This document shows positions 18,457 to 29,318 of a DNA stretch of 64,000 nucleotides, piece by piece. The stretch comes from Chloracidobacterium sp. N. Its GTDB lineage: Bacteria; Acidobacteriota; Blastocatellia; Chloracidobacteriales; Chloracidobacteriaceae. A model generated the notes under the pieces. The model saw only the letters and a list, made by a program, of their open reading frames with translations. It did not search any database and was not told where the DNA came from. Numbering within the stretch: position 1 is the first letter of the stretch; each line of letters starts with the position of its first letter. The translations under genes and the position numbers were made by a program. The stretch covers positions 1,451,819 to 1,515,818 of the forward strand of contig NZ_CP072642.1 of assembly GCF_018304765.1 (NCBI RefSeq), given 5' to 3'.

Positions 18457-19248
18457 ATGCGATTCACCCTCCTGGCCAGCGGCAGCACCGGTAACGCCAC
18501 CCTCATCGAGACTGCCCGGACGGCCGTCCTCATTGACGCCGGACTGTCTGCCCGCACCCTCGTGCGCCGGATGACCGACATCGGCTTTGACCCGACCCGC
18601 CTGGCGGCCATCTTCATCACCCACGAACACAGCGACCACGTCGGCGGCCTTTCCGTCCTCTCCCGCCAGCTCGCCCTGCCGGTGTTCATCGCCCCGCCCG
18701 CCCGCCGGCAACTGCGGTTCAAGGACCGGGACATGTCCACCATTCCCTGGGCCGACCCGCTCACGGCCGGACAGCCCGTGGTCATCGGCGACCTCACCGT
18801 GACCCCCGTCGCCGTGCCCCACGACGCCGCCGAGCCGTTCATCTTCACCGCCACGGCGGCCGGGGTCAAACTCGCCGTCGTCACCGACCTGGGTTACATC
18901 CCCGCCCACGTCGCCCACCACCTGACGGGCTGCCAGGCTCTTGTCCTCGAAGCCAACCACGACCGCGACATGCTCCGGGCCGGACCCTACCCCTGGGAAC
19001 TCAAGCAGCGCATCAGCAGCCGCGTCGGCCACCTCTCCAACGAGGACATGGCCCGCTTCCTGCGGGAGGATTTTGACGGCGCGGCCGCCCACATCGTCCT
19101 GGCCCACCTGAGCCAGCACAACAACCACCCGGCGCTGGCCCGCCTGGCCGCCCTCCAGGCACTCGACGCGCACTACCCGCACCGCGCTTGGGAAACCGTC
19201 GTGACCGTGGCGCCGGCCGCCGGACTTCCCCACTGGTGCCCCCTGTAA
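18457..19248 (+). CDS. WalJ/YycJ-like metallo-beta-lactamase-fold hydrolase
   Basis: The 263-aa protein has the metallo-beta-lactamase zinc motif THEHSDHVGG (His56, His58, Asp60, His61) and begins MRFTLLASGSTGNA, typical of the WalJ/YycJ branch. Later metal-site segments (VPHDAAEP, VTDLGYI, LEANHD, LAHLSQHNN) are all present. Members of this branch are nuclease-like enzymes tied in Firmicutes to coordination of cell division and replication. Here it lies between an M16 peptidase and a thioesterase/purB pair, which gives no further hint. Cytoplasmic. Confidence 0.88.
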   Translation: MRFTLLASGSTGNATLIETARTAVLIDAGLSARTLVRRMTDIGFDPTRLAAIFITHEHSDHVGGLSVLSRQLALPVFIAPPARRQLRFKDRDMSTIPWADPLTAGQPVVIGDLTVTPVAVPHDAAEPFIFTATAAGVKLAVVTDLGYIPAHVAHHLTGCQALVLEANHDRDMLRAGPYPWELKQRISSRVGHLSNEDMARFLREDFDGAAAHIVLAHLSQHNNHPALARLAALQALDAHYPHRAWETVVTVAPAAGLPHWCPL

Positions 19249-19289
19249 GGTTTCCGCCTCCAAGTCCACGCACCCTCTGTACAACGGCT

Positions 19290-19733
19290 ATGCCCCGCTC
19301 CGATTTCGCCTTTGCCCACCCCCTGCGCGTCCGCTGGGCCGAAGTGGATGCCCAGGGCGTCGTTTTCAACGGCCACTACCTGACCTATTTTGATGTCGGC
19401 GTCACGGAATACTGGCGCGCTGCCGGATTCCACTACCCCGGCGATTTCACCACACCCGACAGCGACCTCTTTCTCATCCGGGCGGCCGTCACCTATCATG
19501 CTCCGGCATATTTTGATGACCTTCTCGAAATCTGCGTCCGTTGCGCCCGGTTGGGACGCTCCAGCATGACCTATGCCCTCGCCATCTACCGCCAGGACAC
19601 CCACCTGACCGACGGAGAACTCATCTACGTCTATGCCAATCCGAAAACCCGCACGGCCCAGCCGCTCCCGGCGGATCTCCGGGAACGCCTCGGCCGCTTG
19701 GCCCCTGCCCCGGATACCACGCACCACCCATGA
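19290..19733 (+). CDS. 4HBT (YbgC-like) acyl-CoA thioesterase
   Basis: The 147-aa protein has the hot-dog fold signature of 4-hydroxybenzoyl-CoA-type thioesterases: VRWAEVDAQGVVFNGHYLTYFDVG, where the Asp in EVDAQG is the catalytic position. The length fits the family. Upstream in-frame codons were rejected because they run through the tail of the previous gene. The ATG at 19290 gives a normal N-terminus. Its TGA overlaps the ATG of purB (ATGA), so the two are translationally coupled. The acyl-CoA substrate cannot be told. Confidence 0.85.
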   Translation: MPRSDFAFAHPLRVRWAEVDAQGVVFNGHYLTYFDVGVTEYWRAAGFHYPGDFTTPDSDLFLIRAAVTYHAPAYFDDLLEICVRCARLGRSSMTYALAIYRQDTHLTDGELIYVYANPKTRTAQPLPADLRERLGRLAPAPDTTHHP

Positions 19734-21112
19734 TCCCACGCTATGCCCTGCCTGAAATGACCGCCCTGTGGAGCGACGAACGGCGCTTTGCCACCTGGCT
19801 GGACATTGAACTCGCCGTGTGTGAAGTCCAGGCCGAGCTGGGCCTCATCCCGGCCGAAGCCGCCGCCGACATCCGCGCCAGGGCACACTTCACCGTCGCG
19901 CGCATTGCCGAAATCGAGCAGACCACACGCCACGATGTCATTGCCTTCACCACGGCGGTCGCCGAACAGATCGGACCCGCCGCCCGCTACCTCCACTTCG
20001 GACTCACCTCATCGGATGTCGTGGATACCGCCAACGCCATCCTCATGCGCGACGCCTGCGACCTGCTCCTGCGCCGCCTCGACGCCCTCGCCGAAGCCCT
20101 CCGGGTGCGCGCCTGCGAACACAAGCACACGGTCATGATCGGACGCACCCACGGCGTCCACGCCGAGCCGACGACCTTCGGTCTCGTCCTGGCGCTGTAC
20201 TACGCTGACCTCCAGCGCAACCGCCGCCGGCTTCAGCAGGCACGCCACACCGTCGCCGTCGGCAAACTCTCCGGCGCCGTCGGCACCTTTGCCCACCTTG
20301 ACCCGGAAGTGGAAGCCCGCGTCTGCGCCCGGCTCGGCCTGCGCCCGGACCCAATCAGCACCCAGGTCATTCAGCGCGACCGCCATGCCGAACTCCTGCT
20401 GACGCTGGCCCTGATTGGCGCCGGACTGGAGAAGATCGCCCTCGAAGTCCGCCACCTGCAACGGACGGAAGTCCGTGAAGCCCGCGAAGCCTTCGGCACC
20501 GGCCAGAAAGGCTCCTCGGCCATGCCCCACAAGCGCAACCCCATTGTCTCGGAACAACTCTGCGGACTGGCGCGCGTGCTCCGCGCCAACGCCCAGGCGG
20601 CCCTTGAAAACATCGCCCTCTGGCACGAGCGCGACATTTCACACTCCAGCGTCGAGCGCATCATCCTGCCGGATAGCTGTATCCTGACCGACTACATGCT
20701 GGTCAAAAGCACCGAACTCATCACCCGCCTCGTCGTGGACGCCGACCGCATGCGCGCCAACCTCGACAGTCTGGGCGGCGTCACCTTCTCCGGTGGCCTC
20801 CTGCTGACGCTCGTCCAGCGCGGACTGACACGGGAAGCCGCCTATGCCCTCGTGCAGCGCCTGGCGCTCCGGGCCTGGGACGAAGGCCGCGACTTCCTCA
20901 CCCTGGCCAGCCAGGACGCCGAACTTCAGCAGTTGCTCACACCGGATGAACTCCGCCGGCAGTGTGACCTTGCCTACCAGCTCCGCCATGTGGACAAACT
21001 GTTCCAGCGGGTTTTTGAAGCTCCAACCGGCGAGGCGTTCCCGTTTGGGGAAGACCACTGCCACCAGCCGGGAGGCCCCCGCGGCGTGGACGGCGAGGCG
21101 GAACTTTTCTAA
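19730..21112 (+). CDS. purB: Adenylosuccinate lyase
   Basis: The 460-aa protein catalyses two steps of purine synthesis: release of fumarate from SAICAR and from adenylosuccinate. The fumarase/aspartase superfamily signature [11 protein letters not shown] lies at about residues 261-271, and the other conserved blocks ([30 protein letters not shown]) are present. It begins within the stop codon of the thioesterase gene. The family normally has 430-475 residues, so it is complete. The C-terminal tail beyond FEAP (about 25 residues) is variable. Confidence 0.97.
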   Translation: MIPRYALPEMTALWSDERRFATWLDIELAVCEVQAELGLIPAEAAADIRARAHFTVARIAEIEQTTRHDVIAFTTAVAEQIGPAARYLHFGLTSSDVVDTANAILMRDACDLLLRRLDALAEALRVRACEHKHTVMIGRTHGVHAEPTTFGLVLALYYADLQRNRRRLQQARHTVAVGKLSGAVGTFAHLDPEVEARVCARLGLRPDPISTQVIQRDRHAELLLTLALIGAGLEKIALEVRHLQRTEVREAREAFGTGQKGSSAMPHKRNPIVSEQLCGLARVLRANAQAALENIALWHERDISHSSVERIILPDSCILTDYMLVKSTELITRLVVDADRMRANLDSLGGVTFSGGLLLTLVQRGLTREAAYALVQRLALRAWDEGRDFLTLASQDAELQQLLTPDELRRQCDLAYQLRHVDKLFQRVFEAPTGEAFPFGEDHCHQPGGPRGVDGEAELF

Positions 21113-21278
21113 GTAGCTGTCGTTTCGGCGAAGCGATGTCCGCCCCGTACCGCGTCCCGCAGTCCACGCCCTGATCACGGTCCCGATGACCGGGCCGTGC
21201 CGTCAGGCTGCGTTTGCCGGGCAGACCGGGAAGACGCTTGCCGGGAAGACGCTGGAAAGACGAAGGAGACAGTCACCT

Positions 21279-22814
<1,536 letters not shown>

Positions 22815-22855
22815 CCAACCCCGGCGCGGCTTCGCGTCCGGCTGCACCCGTCGCT

Positions 22856-22887
22856 CCGTGGCGGCCCCCAGGCGGGGCCGCTCACGG
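22856..22887 (+). terminator. Strong GC hairpin downstream of the DegP-type gene
   Basis: CCGTGGCGGCCCC pairs with GGGGCCGC-T-CACGG with one bulged T and a 5-nt loop. No T tract follows, so it is either a factor-dependent end or an mRNA-stabilising hairpin. Confidence 0.4.
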
Positions 22888-23044
22888 AACCGACCCGCCC
22901 GCAGCCCACACACAGGCAGCCGGAAGATGACTTGTCGCCCCCTGCCGGCCACACTACCCTAGCGGTTGGCTCCTGGGAGAACCATCCCCCCCAGACCGGT
23001 TTCCGTCAAGATACCGCCCAATTCCTGCCGTGAGGTGGAGGGCA

Positions 23045-23359
23045 ATGGCTTTTCATTTCCAGCGACGTGACCTGTTCTTCGTCGTAGTCGTGACTCTGGT
23101 CGTGGCCGGCCTGGCCTACCTTTCCAGTCGGGGGAAACGACCCCGCCCCGTCGCCGCCGCCTGCGACGTGTCACGCCAGAAACCGGAACTGCCGGTGCGG
23201 GAACGGCGCGGGCAGTGCCTGAGTTGTCACGATCCCAACCAGGGCGCGGCCGTCAACCACCGCATCACACCAACGCACCCGCAAAAATGGCTCGATGAAA
23301 AATTTGCTTGCACGGGCTGCCACACCATCAGTAAACCCACAGTAGCCAAAATACCCTAG
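23045..23359 (+). CDS. Small membrane-anchored di-haem c-type cytochrome
   Basis: The 104-aa protein has one N-terminal TM helix (about residues 11-27) and two haem-binding motifs, CLSCH (58-62) and CTGCH (89-93), on the periplasmic side. The spacing of about 30 residues with intervening His residues (NHRITPTH) suggests bis-His ligation as in small tetraheme/NrfH-like modules, but only two haems fit. ATG 23045 with GGAGG just upstream is preferred to GTG 23030. No oxidoreductase partner is adjacent: a protease lies upstream, and an aldehyde dehydrogenase starts 28 bp downstream. Electron partner unknown. Confidence 0.72.
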   Translation: MAFHFQRRDLFFVVVVTLVVAGLAYLSSRGKRPRPVAAACDVSRQKPELPVRERRGQCLSCHDPNQGAAVNHRITPTHPQKWLDEKFACTGCHTISKPTVAKIP

Positions 23360-23387
23360 TTCTAATTCCTTTCAGCGAGGCATCCCC

Positions 23388-24926
23388 ATGTCCACACCGG
23401 CCAAGAAAACCGTCACCAACGCCAGAAAAAAGGCGACCGCTCCCCCCACCTATGCCAACTACATCCAAGGCGCCTGGGTGGCTTCCAAAAACGGTGAAGT
23501 CTTTGCCAACCACAACCCGGCCGACACCCGCGACATCGTCGGCTACTTTCCCCACTCGACGGCCGAGGACATCGAAGCGGCCGTGGCCGCCGCCGCCGAA
23601 GCCTACCCCCGGTGGCGGCTTGTTCCACCACCCAAGCGTGCCGAGTACATCTTCCGGGTGGGCGAAATTCTCATCCGTGACAAGGAAGCCATCTCCCACG
23701 ACATGACCCGGGAAATGGGCAAAGTGCTCAAGGAAACCCGCGGCGACACCCAGGAAGCCATTGACATGGCCTACTTCGTCGCCGGTGAAGGACGGCGGCT
23801 CTACGGGCAGACGACCACCTCCGAACTGGCCAACAAGTTTGCCATGACCGTCCGGGATGCCATCGGTGTGTGCGGGCTCATCACTCCCTGGAATTTCCCC
23901 ATCGCCATCCCCTCGTGGAAAATTCTGCCGGCGATCCTGTGCGGCAACACGGTGGTCATCAAACCCGCCGAGGATACGCCGCTTTCGGTGTACCGCTTTG
24001 TCAAGGCCTTTGAGGAAGCCGGGCTGCCGCCGGGCGTCGTCAACCTCGTGACCGGTTACGGGGAGACCGCTGGCGCGCCGCTCGTCACGCACCCGACCAT
24101 CCGCCTCGTGTCCTTTACCGGCTCGACCCAGGTGGGACGGATCATCGCCACCCAGGCCGCTGACAAAGGCAAGAAGTGCAGCCTTGAAATGGGCGGAAAA
24201 AACGCCATCGTCGTCATGGACGACGCCAATCTCGAACTCGCCGTCGAAGGCGCGGTCTGGGGCGCTTTCGGAACGGCCGGCCAGCGGTGCACTGCCGCGT
24301 CCCGCCTCATCGTCCACAAGAAAGTCATCAAAAAGTTTACCCAGATGCTCGTCGAACGCACCCAGGCGCTGCGCGTCGGCCCCGGCCTTGATCCCGCCAG
24401 CGAAGTCGGCCCCGTGGTCAACCAGGACCAGCTCGAACGGGTGCTCCACTACATTGACATCGGGCGGACCCGGGACAAAGCCAAACTGCTCTGCGGCGGA
24501 ACGCGCCTTACCGAAGGCGACCTGGCCCATGGCTACTTCATCGCCCCCACCGTCTTCGGCGACGTAGCCCCGCAGTCCGTCATTGCCCAGGAAGAAATCT
24601 TCGGCCCCGTGACGGCCATCATCCCCTGCCAGGATTTTGAAGACGCCATCACCATTGCCAATGGCGTCGGCTATGGCCTCTCGGCCGCGATCTACACCAG
24701 CGACATCAACCGTGCCTTCCAGGCCATGCGCGATCTTGAAACCGGCATCTGCTACGTCAACGCTCCGACCATCGGCGCGGAAGTGCACCTGCCGTTCGGC
24801 GGCATCAAGGGCACCGGCAACGGCCACCGGGAAGGCGGCGTGCAGGCATTTGAGATTTTCTCGGAGTGGAAAACGCTCTACGTTGACTTCAGTGGACGGC
24901 TTCAAAAGGCCCAAATCACCGACTAA
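23388..24926 (+). CDS. NAD(P)-dependent aldehyde dehydrogenase
   Basis: The 512-aa protein is a member of the ALDH superfamily: nucleotide-binding PWNFP and GSTQVGR, general base Glu267 in LEMGGKN, and catalytic Cys301 in GQRCTA. It carries a 20-residue Lys/Ala-rich N-terminal extension. The overall pattern ([29 protein letters not shown]) is close to the alpha-aminoadipic/piperideine semialdehyde and related ALDH7-like groups, but the substrate cannot be fixed. It is followed by a dienelactone hydrolase-like gene in the same direction, perhaps for small carbonyl or lactone detoxification. Confidence 0.92.
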   Translation: MSTPAKKTVTNARKKATAPPTYANYIQGAWVASKNGEVFANHNPADTRDIVGYFPHSTAEDIEAAVAAAAEAYPRWRLVPPPKRAEYIFRVGEILIRDKEAISHDMTREMGKVLKETRGDTQEAIDMAYFVAGEGRRLYGQTTTSELANKFAMTVRDAIGVCGLITPWNFPIAIPSWKILPAILCGNTVVIKPAEDTPLSVYRFVKAFEEAGLPPGVVNLVTGYGETAGAPLVTHPTIRLVSFTGSTQVGRIIATQAADKGKKCSLEMGGKNAIVVMDDANLELAVEGAVWGAFGTAGQRCTAASRLIVHKKVIKKFTQMLVERTQALRVGPGLDPASEVGPVVNQDQLERVLHYIDIGRTRDKAKLLCGGTRLTEGDLAHGYFIAPTVFGDVAPQSVIAQEEIFGPVTAIIPCQDFEDAITIANGVGYGLSAAIYTSDINRAFQAMRDLETGICYVNAPTIGAEVHLPFGGIKGTGNGHREGGVQAFEIFSEWKTLYVDFSGRLQKAQITD

Positions 24927-25031
24927 CCCGGCGCACGGGGGCTCCCGCCGGGATATTTCCCGACTGAACCGGTCAGCCCGCTGGTGCAGTCCCCCACCCC
25001 GCCGGTCACTTCCCACATGGAGGAGTCTCCC

Positions 25032-25712
25032 ATGGCTGGACAACGTACCGCACTCACCGCGCACAACCTCAGCGTACCGGGCTATCTGAGCCTTCCGGCG
25101 GCGAATGGCCCGGGCGTCATCGTCCTTCAGGAATGGTGGGGCCTCGTGCCGCACATTGAAACCGTTGCTGACCGGCTGGCCGAAGCCGGTTACACGGCAT
25201 TTGCGCCCGACCTCTACCAGGGGCAATCCACAACCTCCCCCGACGAAGCCGGGAAACTCATGATGGCGCTCAACATTGCCCAGACCGCCGGGCAGTTGCG
25301 CGCCGTCGTTCAGGCGCTCCTGGAACACCCCTCAACCCAGGGGCACCCCAAGGTCGGTGTGATTGGTTTCTGTATGGGCGGCCAGTTGGCCCTGTATGCA
25401 GCCTGTGAAAACCCGGACATCGGCGCCTGCGTGGACTTCTACGGCATCCACCCCAACGTCAAACCCGACTTCGCCAATCTGTCCGCGCCGGTGCTGGGCA
25501 TCTTTGCCGAAAAGGACGCCTTCGTGACCCCGGAAGCCGTGGCGGCCCTGCGGCAGGAACTCGACCGGCACGGAAAGACCTACGACTTCGAGACCTATCC
25601 CGGCACCGACCATGCGTTTTTCAACGATACGCGCCCCGAAGTCTATCACCCTGATGCTGCCTACGACGCCTGGGACCGCGTCCTGCGCTTTTTCAAGACC
25701 CACCTGCCATAG
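25032..25712 (+). CDS. Dienelactone hydrolase family protein
   Basis: The 226-aa alpha/beta hydrolase has the Cys-Asp-His triad of dienelactone hydrolases: Cys114 in GFCMGG, Asp162 in EKDAF and His194 in GTDHAFF. The entry region QEWWGL is also typical. GGAGGA before the ATG at 25032 supports that start over the in-frame ATG at 24984. Carboxymethylenebutenolidase activity is the classical reaction, but most bacterial members act on unknown esters or lactones. No aromatic-degradation genes are nearby. It may be in one transcript with the aldehyde dehydrogenase. Confidence 0.9.
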   Translation: MAGQRTALTAHNLSVPGYLSLPAANGPGVIVLQEWWGLVPHIETVADRLAEAGYTAFAPDLYQGQSTTSPDEAGKLMMALNIAQTAGQLRAVVQALLEHPSTQGHPKVGVIGFCMGGQLALYAACENPDIGACVDFYGIHPNVKPDFANLSAPVLGIFAEKDAFVTPEAVAALRQELDRHGKTYDFETYPGTDHAFFNDTRPEVYHPDAAYDAWDRVLRFFKTHLP

Positions 25713-25741
25713 CTCTCAGTCCCAGAGGAAAGAAGCCCGCC

Positions 25742-26173
25742 ATGTCGTTCAACAAAATCATCATCTACGGCCACCTCGGACGCGACCCCGAAATGCGCTT
25801 CACCCCACAGGGCGTTCCCGTCTGCACCTTTTCCGTTGCCACCAGCGAGCGTAAAAAGGGACAGGGCGACAGCGAGCCGACGGAAACCACGACCTGGTTC
25901 CGTATCACGGCCTGGCGCAATCTGGCGGAAACGGCCAACAAGTATCTCAAAAAAGGCAGCCCGGTCTATATCGAAGGCCGGCTCAGCGCCCGCGAGTGGA
26001 CGGACAACGAGGGAACCAAACGGACCTCGCTCGAAGTCACGGCCACAGAGCTGCACCTGATGGGCAGCCGGAGCAGCGGCGAAGAATCCGGCGACGCCGA
26101 ACCCGAAGCTGAAGCGAGAGCGGGCCGGGATACTCCGAAAAAGCCCGCCGAAGACGAGGCGGTTCCATTCTGA
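25742..26173 (+). CDS. ssb: Single-stranded DNA-binding protein
   Basis: The 143-aa protein has the SSB OB-fold (MSFNKIIIYGHLGRDPEMRF, WFRITAWRNLAE, YIEGRLSAREW) over about residues 1-108. An acidic flexible linker follows, ending in EDEAVPF, the partner-binding tip usually written DDxxPF. It protects single-stranded DNA and recruits repair and replication proteins. AGAGGAAAGAA precedes the ATG. It is 29 bp after the hydrolase gene and 15 bp before the glycosyltransferase gene, so transcription is probably shared. Confidence 0.96.
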   Translation: MSFNKIIIYGHLGRDPEMRFTPQGVPVCTFSVATSERKKGQGDSEPTETTTWFRITAWRNLAETANKYLKKGSPVYIEGRLSAREWTDNEGTKRTSLEVTATELHLMGSRSSGEESGDAEPEAEARAGRDTPKKPAEDEAVPF

Positions 26174-26188
26174 CCGGACGAAGCTGTG

Positions 26189-28012
26189 ATGCCGGACGAC
26201 ACCCCGCGTCCCTCCCGGTCTGACGCGGCGTACCTGGCGGCGTACCTGGCGCTGGCCTGTGGCATTGCCTTTTTTTGGCAGCTTGGCAACCTGGGTCTGG
26301 TGGGGCCCGACGAGCCGCGCTATGCCCAAGTGGCGCGTGAGATGTGGCAGCGTGGCGACTGGCTGACGCCCACCCTGGGCGGCACCACCTGGTTTGAAAA
26401 ACCGGCCCTGCTGTACTGGCTCATGGGCTTCAGCTTTCAGCTCGTGGGCTTCAATGAGTGGGGGGCCCGCCTCCCTTCAGCCGTGGCCGCCACCCTCACG
26501 GTACTGCTGCTCGGTACGCTCCGCCCGCCCCTGGGCCCGGCGGCGGCGCTGCTGGCAGCCACCAGCCCCCTGATGCTCGCCTTCGCGCGCGCAGCCACCT
26601 TTGAAGCCCTTCTCACACTGGCAGTTACAACTGCAACACTGGCGTTTCACCTAAGCTTTGAAGCCGCCCGCCAGGCACGCCCGACGCGGGTCCGCCTCAC
26701 CCTTTACCTGTTCTATGTGGCGCTGGGCGTCGGCATGCTCGCCAAAGGCCTCGTGGGCCTCGTTTTGCCGCTCGGCAGCCTGCTGTTCTACCTGCTGCTC
26801 ACGCCGGACCTGCGGCGGCGGCCATGGGAAACCCTGCGCCACCTGCGCCCGCTGACGGGCAGCCTGCTGGTGCTGGCCGTCGCCGGCCTCTGGTACATCC
26901 CAGTCATCGTCCGGCACGGCTGGCCCTTCATCGAGGAATTCTTCATTGCCCACCACTTCCAGCGGTTCACCTCGAACCGCTTCCGCCACCCCGGCCCGGT
27001 GTACTACTACCTGCCCGTCCTGCTGGCCGGCCTGCTGCCATGGAGCCTCTGGCTGATTGCCGGACTCTACCGCGCCGTGCGGCCGGTGCAACCATCAGCC
27101 GAAGGTCACGAAACCTCAGAAAACACTTCCACTGACGACGATAAGCCACTTGTCCGTCTTGCTTTGTGCGGATTCATCACCCCTCTGCTTTTCTTCAGCT
27201 TCTCCGGCTCCAAGCTGCCCGGCTACATTCTCCCGGCCGTCCCCTTTGCCGCGCTTCTTGCGGCTCACGGCCTGTATCGCCTGTCCGGGCGTCAGCACCT
27301 GCTCGGGCTGTGCCTGGCTTCCCTCAGCCAACTCGGACTCTATATCGGACTTCAGCTTGCAACCTGCAAACTGTCAGAGGAAAAGCTCTTGTCAGCCCCG
27401 GAGTTCTTTTCGGGCGGGCTTCTCGTAACCGCTCTCGGACTCAGCGCCCTCCACGCCCGCCAGCGAATGTCGGGACTGTTCCGGCTGGTCCTTGTCCAAC
27501 TCGGTCTCGTCCTGTGGGTGACGGCTCAATTTCCTGTCCTCGAACCCCGGTTCTCGACCAAATCCCTGACCGCTCTCATGGCCCGTCAGGCGCAGCCGGC
27601 GGAACTCGTGGTCTTTTTCCGCTGCCGGGAATATGCGCCGGTGTTCTACAACCCGGACCATACCACCTGCTGCGACGCCGCCCGTGAACCAAACCAGATT
27701 TCCGACCCGGCGGACCTCGCCGCCATTGTCGCCCGGCGCGGCACCCTGCTGGTCATCTTCCCACAGCGGGAACGCCCCGCCCTGGAAGCCGAAACCTGGA
27801 CGGTACGCCTGCTCGGTACGTCCGGGCGCTTTGCCCTGGCGCGCCTGACGGCCACCGCGCTGCCTGACCGGCCCGATTCACCCGAGACGGGAGAAGTCCG
27901 TCACCACGGACTTGTCCCCCAGCACGACGTTGTGCAGGATGCTGTTGGAGCCGACATGCACCCCCCGCCCCAGAACGGACGACCGGACAACCGCCCCCTC
28001 GGCAATCCGTGA
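26189..28012 (+). CDS. ArnT/PMT-family membrane glycosyltransferase
   Basis: The 607-aa integral membrane protein has about 11-12 TM helices and the PMT_2/ArnT-type first-loop motif GPDEPRYAQVAREM, whose acidic pair binds the polyprenyl-phosphate sugar. WFEKPALLYWL and FNEWGARLPSA are also typical. It probably transfers a sugar from a lipid carrier to lipid A, a protein or another envelope acceptor at the periplasmic face. GTG 26186 just before the ATG is an alternative start. The last roughly 45 residues, after LARLTATALP, overlap the end of the opposing nucleotidyltransferase gene by 135 bp, have no family character, and may be run-on. Confidence 0.85.
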   Translation: MPDDTPRPSRSDAAYLAAYLALACGIAFFWQLGNLGLVGPDEPRYAQVAREMWQRGDWLTPTLGGTTWFEKPALLYWLMGFSFQLVGFNEWGARLPSAVAATLTVLLLGTLRPPLGPAAALLAATSPLMLAFARAATFEALLTLAVTTATLAFHLSFEAARQARPTRVRLTLYLFYVALGVGMLAKGLVGLVLPLGSLLFYLLLTPDLRRRPWETLRHLRPLTGSLLVLAVAGLWYIPVIVRHGWPFIEEFFIAHHFQRFTSNRFRHPGPVYYYLPVLLAGLLPWSLWLIAGLYRAVRPVQPSAEGHETSENTSTDDDKPLVRLALCGFITPLLFFSFSGSKLPGYILPAVPFAALLAAHGLYRLSGRQHLLGLCLASLSQLGLYIGLQLATCKLSEEKLLSAPEFFSGGLLVTALGLSALHARQRMSGLFRLVLVQLGLVLWVTAQFPVLEPRFSTKSLTALMARQAQPAELVVFFRCREYAPVFYNPDHTTCCDAAREPNQISDPADLAAIVARRGTLLVIFPQRERPALEAETWTVRLLGTSGRFALARLTATALPDRPDSPETGEVRHHGLVPQHDVVQDAVGADMHPPPQNGRPDNRPLGNP

Positions 28013-28894
28013 GCCGGCCATCACCACGCTGTCCACCACGTGGACCCCATCTTCCAGATAGCAGTTGGCACCAATGACCGACCGGATGACCGACACGCCT
28101 CCCTTGAGGGTGACTTCGGGCGCAATCACCGAACCGCCGTCCGTCAGCGCCGGCGATGACTCCGGCGGATAGCGCCGCAGCTTTCCCTGCAGCACATCCG
28201 TGTTGGCCTGGCGGTAGCGTTCCGGCGTACCGATGTCGAGCCAGTAGGCGTCGGTGATGTCCCCGTACAACGGCAGCCCCGAAGTCAGCAGGCGGGGAAA
28301 GAGATCGTACTCGAACGAATACTCGCAGCCCTCCGGGATGAGATCGAGCACCTCCGGTTCAAGCAGGTAAATTCCGGCATTGATGGAGGTAGCCGTCGTC
28401 ACGCCGGGTGCCGGCTTTTCGTGAAACTGCCGGATTCGCCCCCCGGCATCCAGTTCGACGACACCATAGGCCCGGGTGTCCGCCACATTGACGAGCACGA
28501 GCGTGGCTGCCGCCCGACGCCTCTGATGGCGCTGCAAGACCGGGCGCAGGTCAATATCCGTCAGGATGTCCCCGTTGAGCACGATGAGCGTTCCCGTCAC
28601 CCGCGACCGGATATGGCGCATGGCGCCGGCGGTTCCCAACGGCTGGTGCTCCACCACCGGCGAGACGACCAGCCCCCCCAGCACTTCCTGGTTGAGAACT
28701 TCCTCGATTTTGCGCGGCTGGTACGACAGGCTCAGCAGCACTTCCATCGTCCCCGTGACATCCAGTGGACGGAGCAAATCGAGCTGGTAATAGATGAAGG
28801 GACGGTTGGCGATGGGTACGACAGGCTTTGGCGTATGGAGGGTGAGCGGACGCAGGCGCGTCCCCTTGCCTCCGGCCAGGATGAGCGTTTGCAT
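27878..28894 (-). CDS. Sugar-1-phosphate nucleotidyltransferase with left-handed beta-helix C-terminus
   Basis: The 338-aa protein starts MQTLILAGGKGTRLRPLT, the nucleotide-binding signature of the NTP-transferase family, and has GDILTDID for metal binding. The C-terminal third (about residues 240-338) shows hexapeptide-like repeats (VIAPEVTLKGG, VIGANCYLEDG, VVMAGSRIAEGA) forming a left-handed beta-helix. This layout matches mannose-1-phosphate guanylyltransferase or glucose-1-phosphate thymidylyl-/uridylyltransferase-like enzymes that make NDP-sugars. The hexapeptide end is clearly real, which shows that the overlapping tail of the convergent glycosyltransferase is the dispensable side. Confidence 0.9.
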   Translation of the reverse strand: MQTLILAGGKGTRLRPLTLHTPKPVVPIANRPFIYYQLDLLRPLDVTGTMEVLLSLSYQPRKIEEVLNQEVLGGLVVSPVVEHQPLGTAGAMRHIRSRVTGTLIVLNGDILTDIDLRPVLQRHQRRRAAATLVLVNVADTRAYGVVELDAGGRIRQFHEKPAPGVTTATSINAGIYLLEPEVLDLIPEGCEYSFEYDLFPRLLTSGLPLYGDITDAYWLDIGTPERYRQANTDVLQGKLRRYPPESSPALTDGGSVIAPEVTLKGGVSVIRSVIGANCYLEDGVHVVDSVVMAGSRIAEGAVVRSSVLGRGVHVGSNSILHNVVLGDKSVVTDFSRLG

Positions 28895-28994
28895 GGGCTT
28901 CCTTCCCTGTAAGAATCAAATTGTGGACGCCACACCCAACAGAGTACATTACCTATGCGTCCACCGAACCACCAGAGATGTGACGAGGTCCGCT

Positions 28995-29105
28995 ATGTGG
29001 AACGTCCTTGGTCAGATTATCTCCGTGCTTGGTTTTTTCATCCTGACGGTCGGCACCCTGTTTGGCATTGCCTATGTGTCGCACCTGCTGTCACGCGGGC
29101 AGTAG
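28995..29105 (+). CDS. Small single-span membrane protein (36 aa)
   Basis: The 36-aa frame MWNVLGQIISVLGFFI... holds one clear TM helix (about residues 7-30) and a short charged C-terminus (SHLLSRGQ). GAGG lies about 8 nt before the ATG. Codon use matches the neighbours, and the spacer between flanking genes has no other use. It resembles no family I can name. It stands divergent from the nucleotidyltransferase gene, with 100 bp between the two starts. Confidence 0.5.
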   Translation: MWNVLGQIISVLGFFILTVGTLFGIAYVSHLLSRGQ

Positions 29106-29194
29106 CCGCCCATTTCCCGCCGGACCCGGTGTGACGGCCTGAAGCCGGGAGGCATCGGAAGATGCCCCCGCAAGGCCGTCCCCACGGCCAGCGC

Positions 29195-29242
29195 GCGCCA
29201 GAGGCAGGTCGCGCCAGAGGCAGGTCGCGCCAGAGGCAGGTC
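29195..29242. repeat. Three tandem copies of a 16-bp unit
   Basis: GCGCCAGAGGCAGGTC is repeated three times without mismatch at 29195-29210, 29211-29226 and 29227-29242. The array lies in the spacer downstream of both the 36-aa membrane protein gene and xerD, which converge here. Confidence 0.85.
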
Positions 29243-29318
29243 CAGGGACAGATGACGTGCTGGACTGCTGTCGGCTGCCCGGGTGGCGCTGGTGACGAAG
29301 CGGGTGACCGGACCGGAC

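Noticed and set aside
23328..25328. A 666-codon - strand frame across the aldehyde dehydrogenase gene
   Set aside because: The + strand gene has all ALDH catalytic residues, and the antisense frame has no recognisable domain.
27840..28012. A frameshift near the end of the glycosyltransferase gene
   Set aside because: The body of the protein is in one frame, and the tail reads through without stop or break in the conserved part. Only sequence reads could decide.
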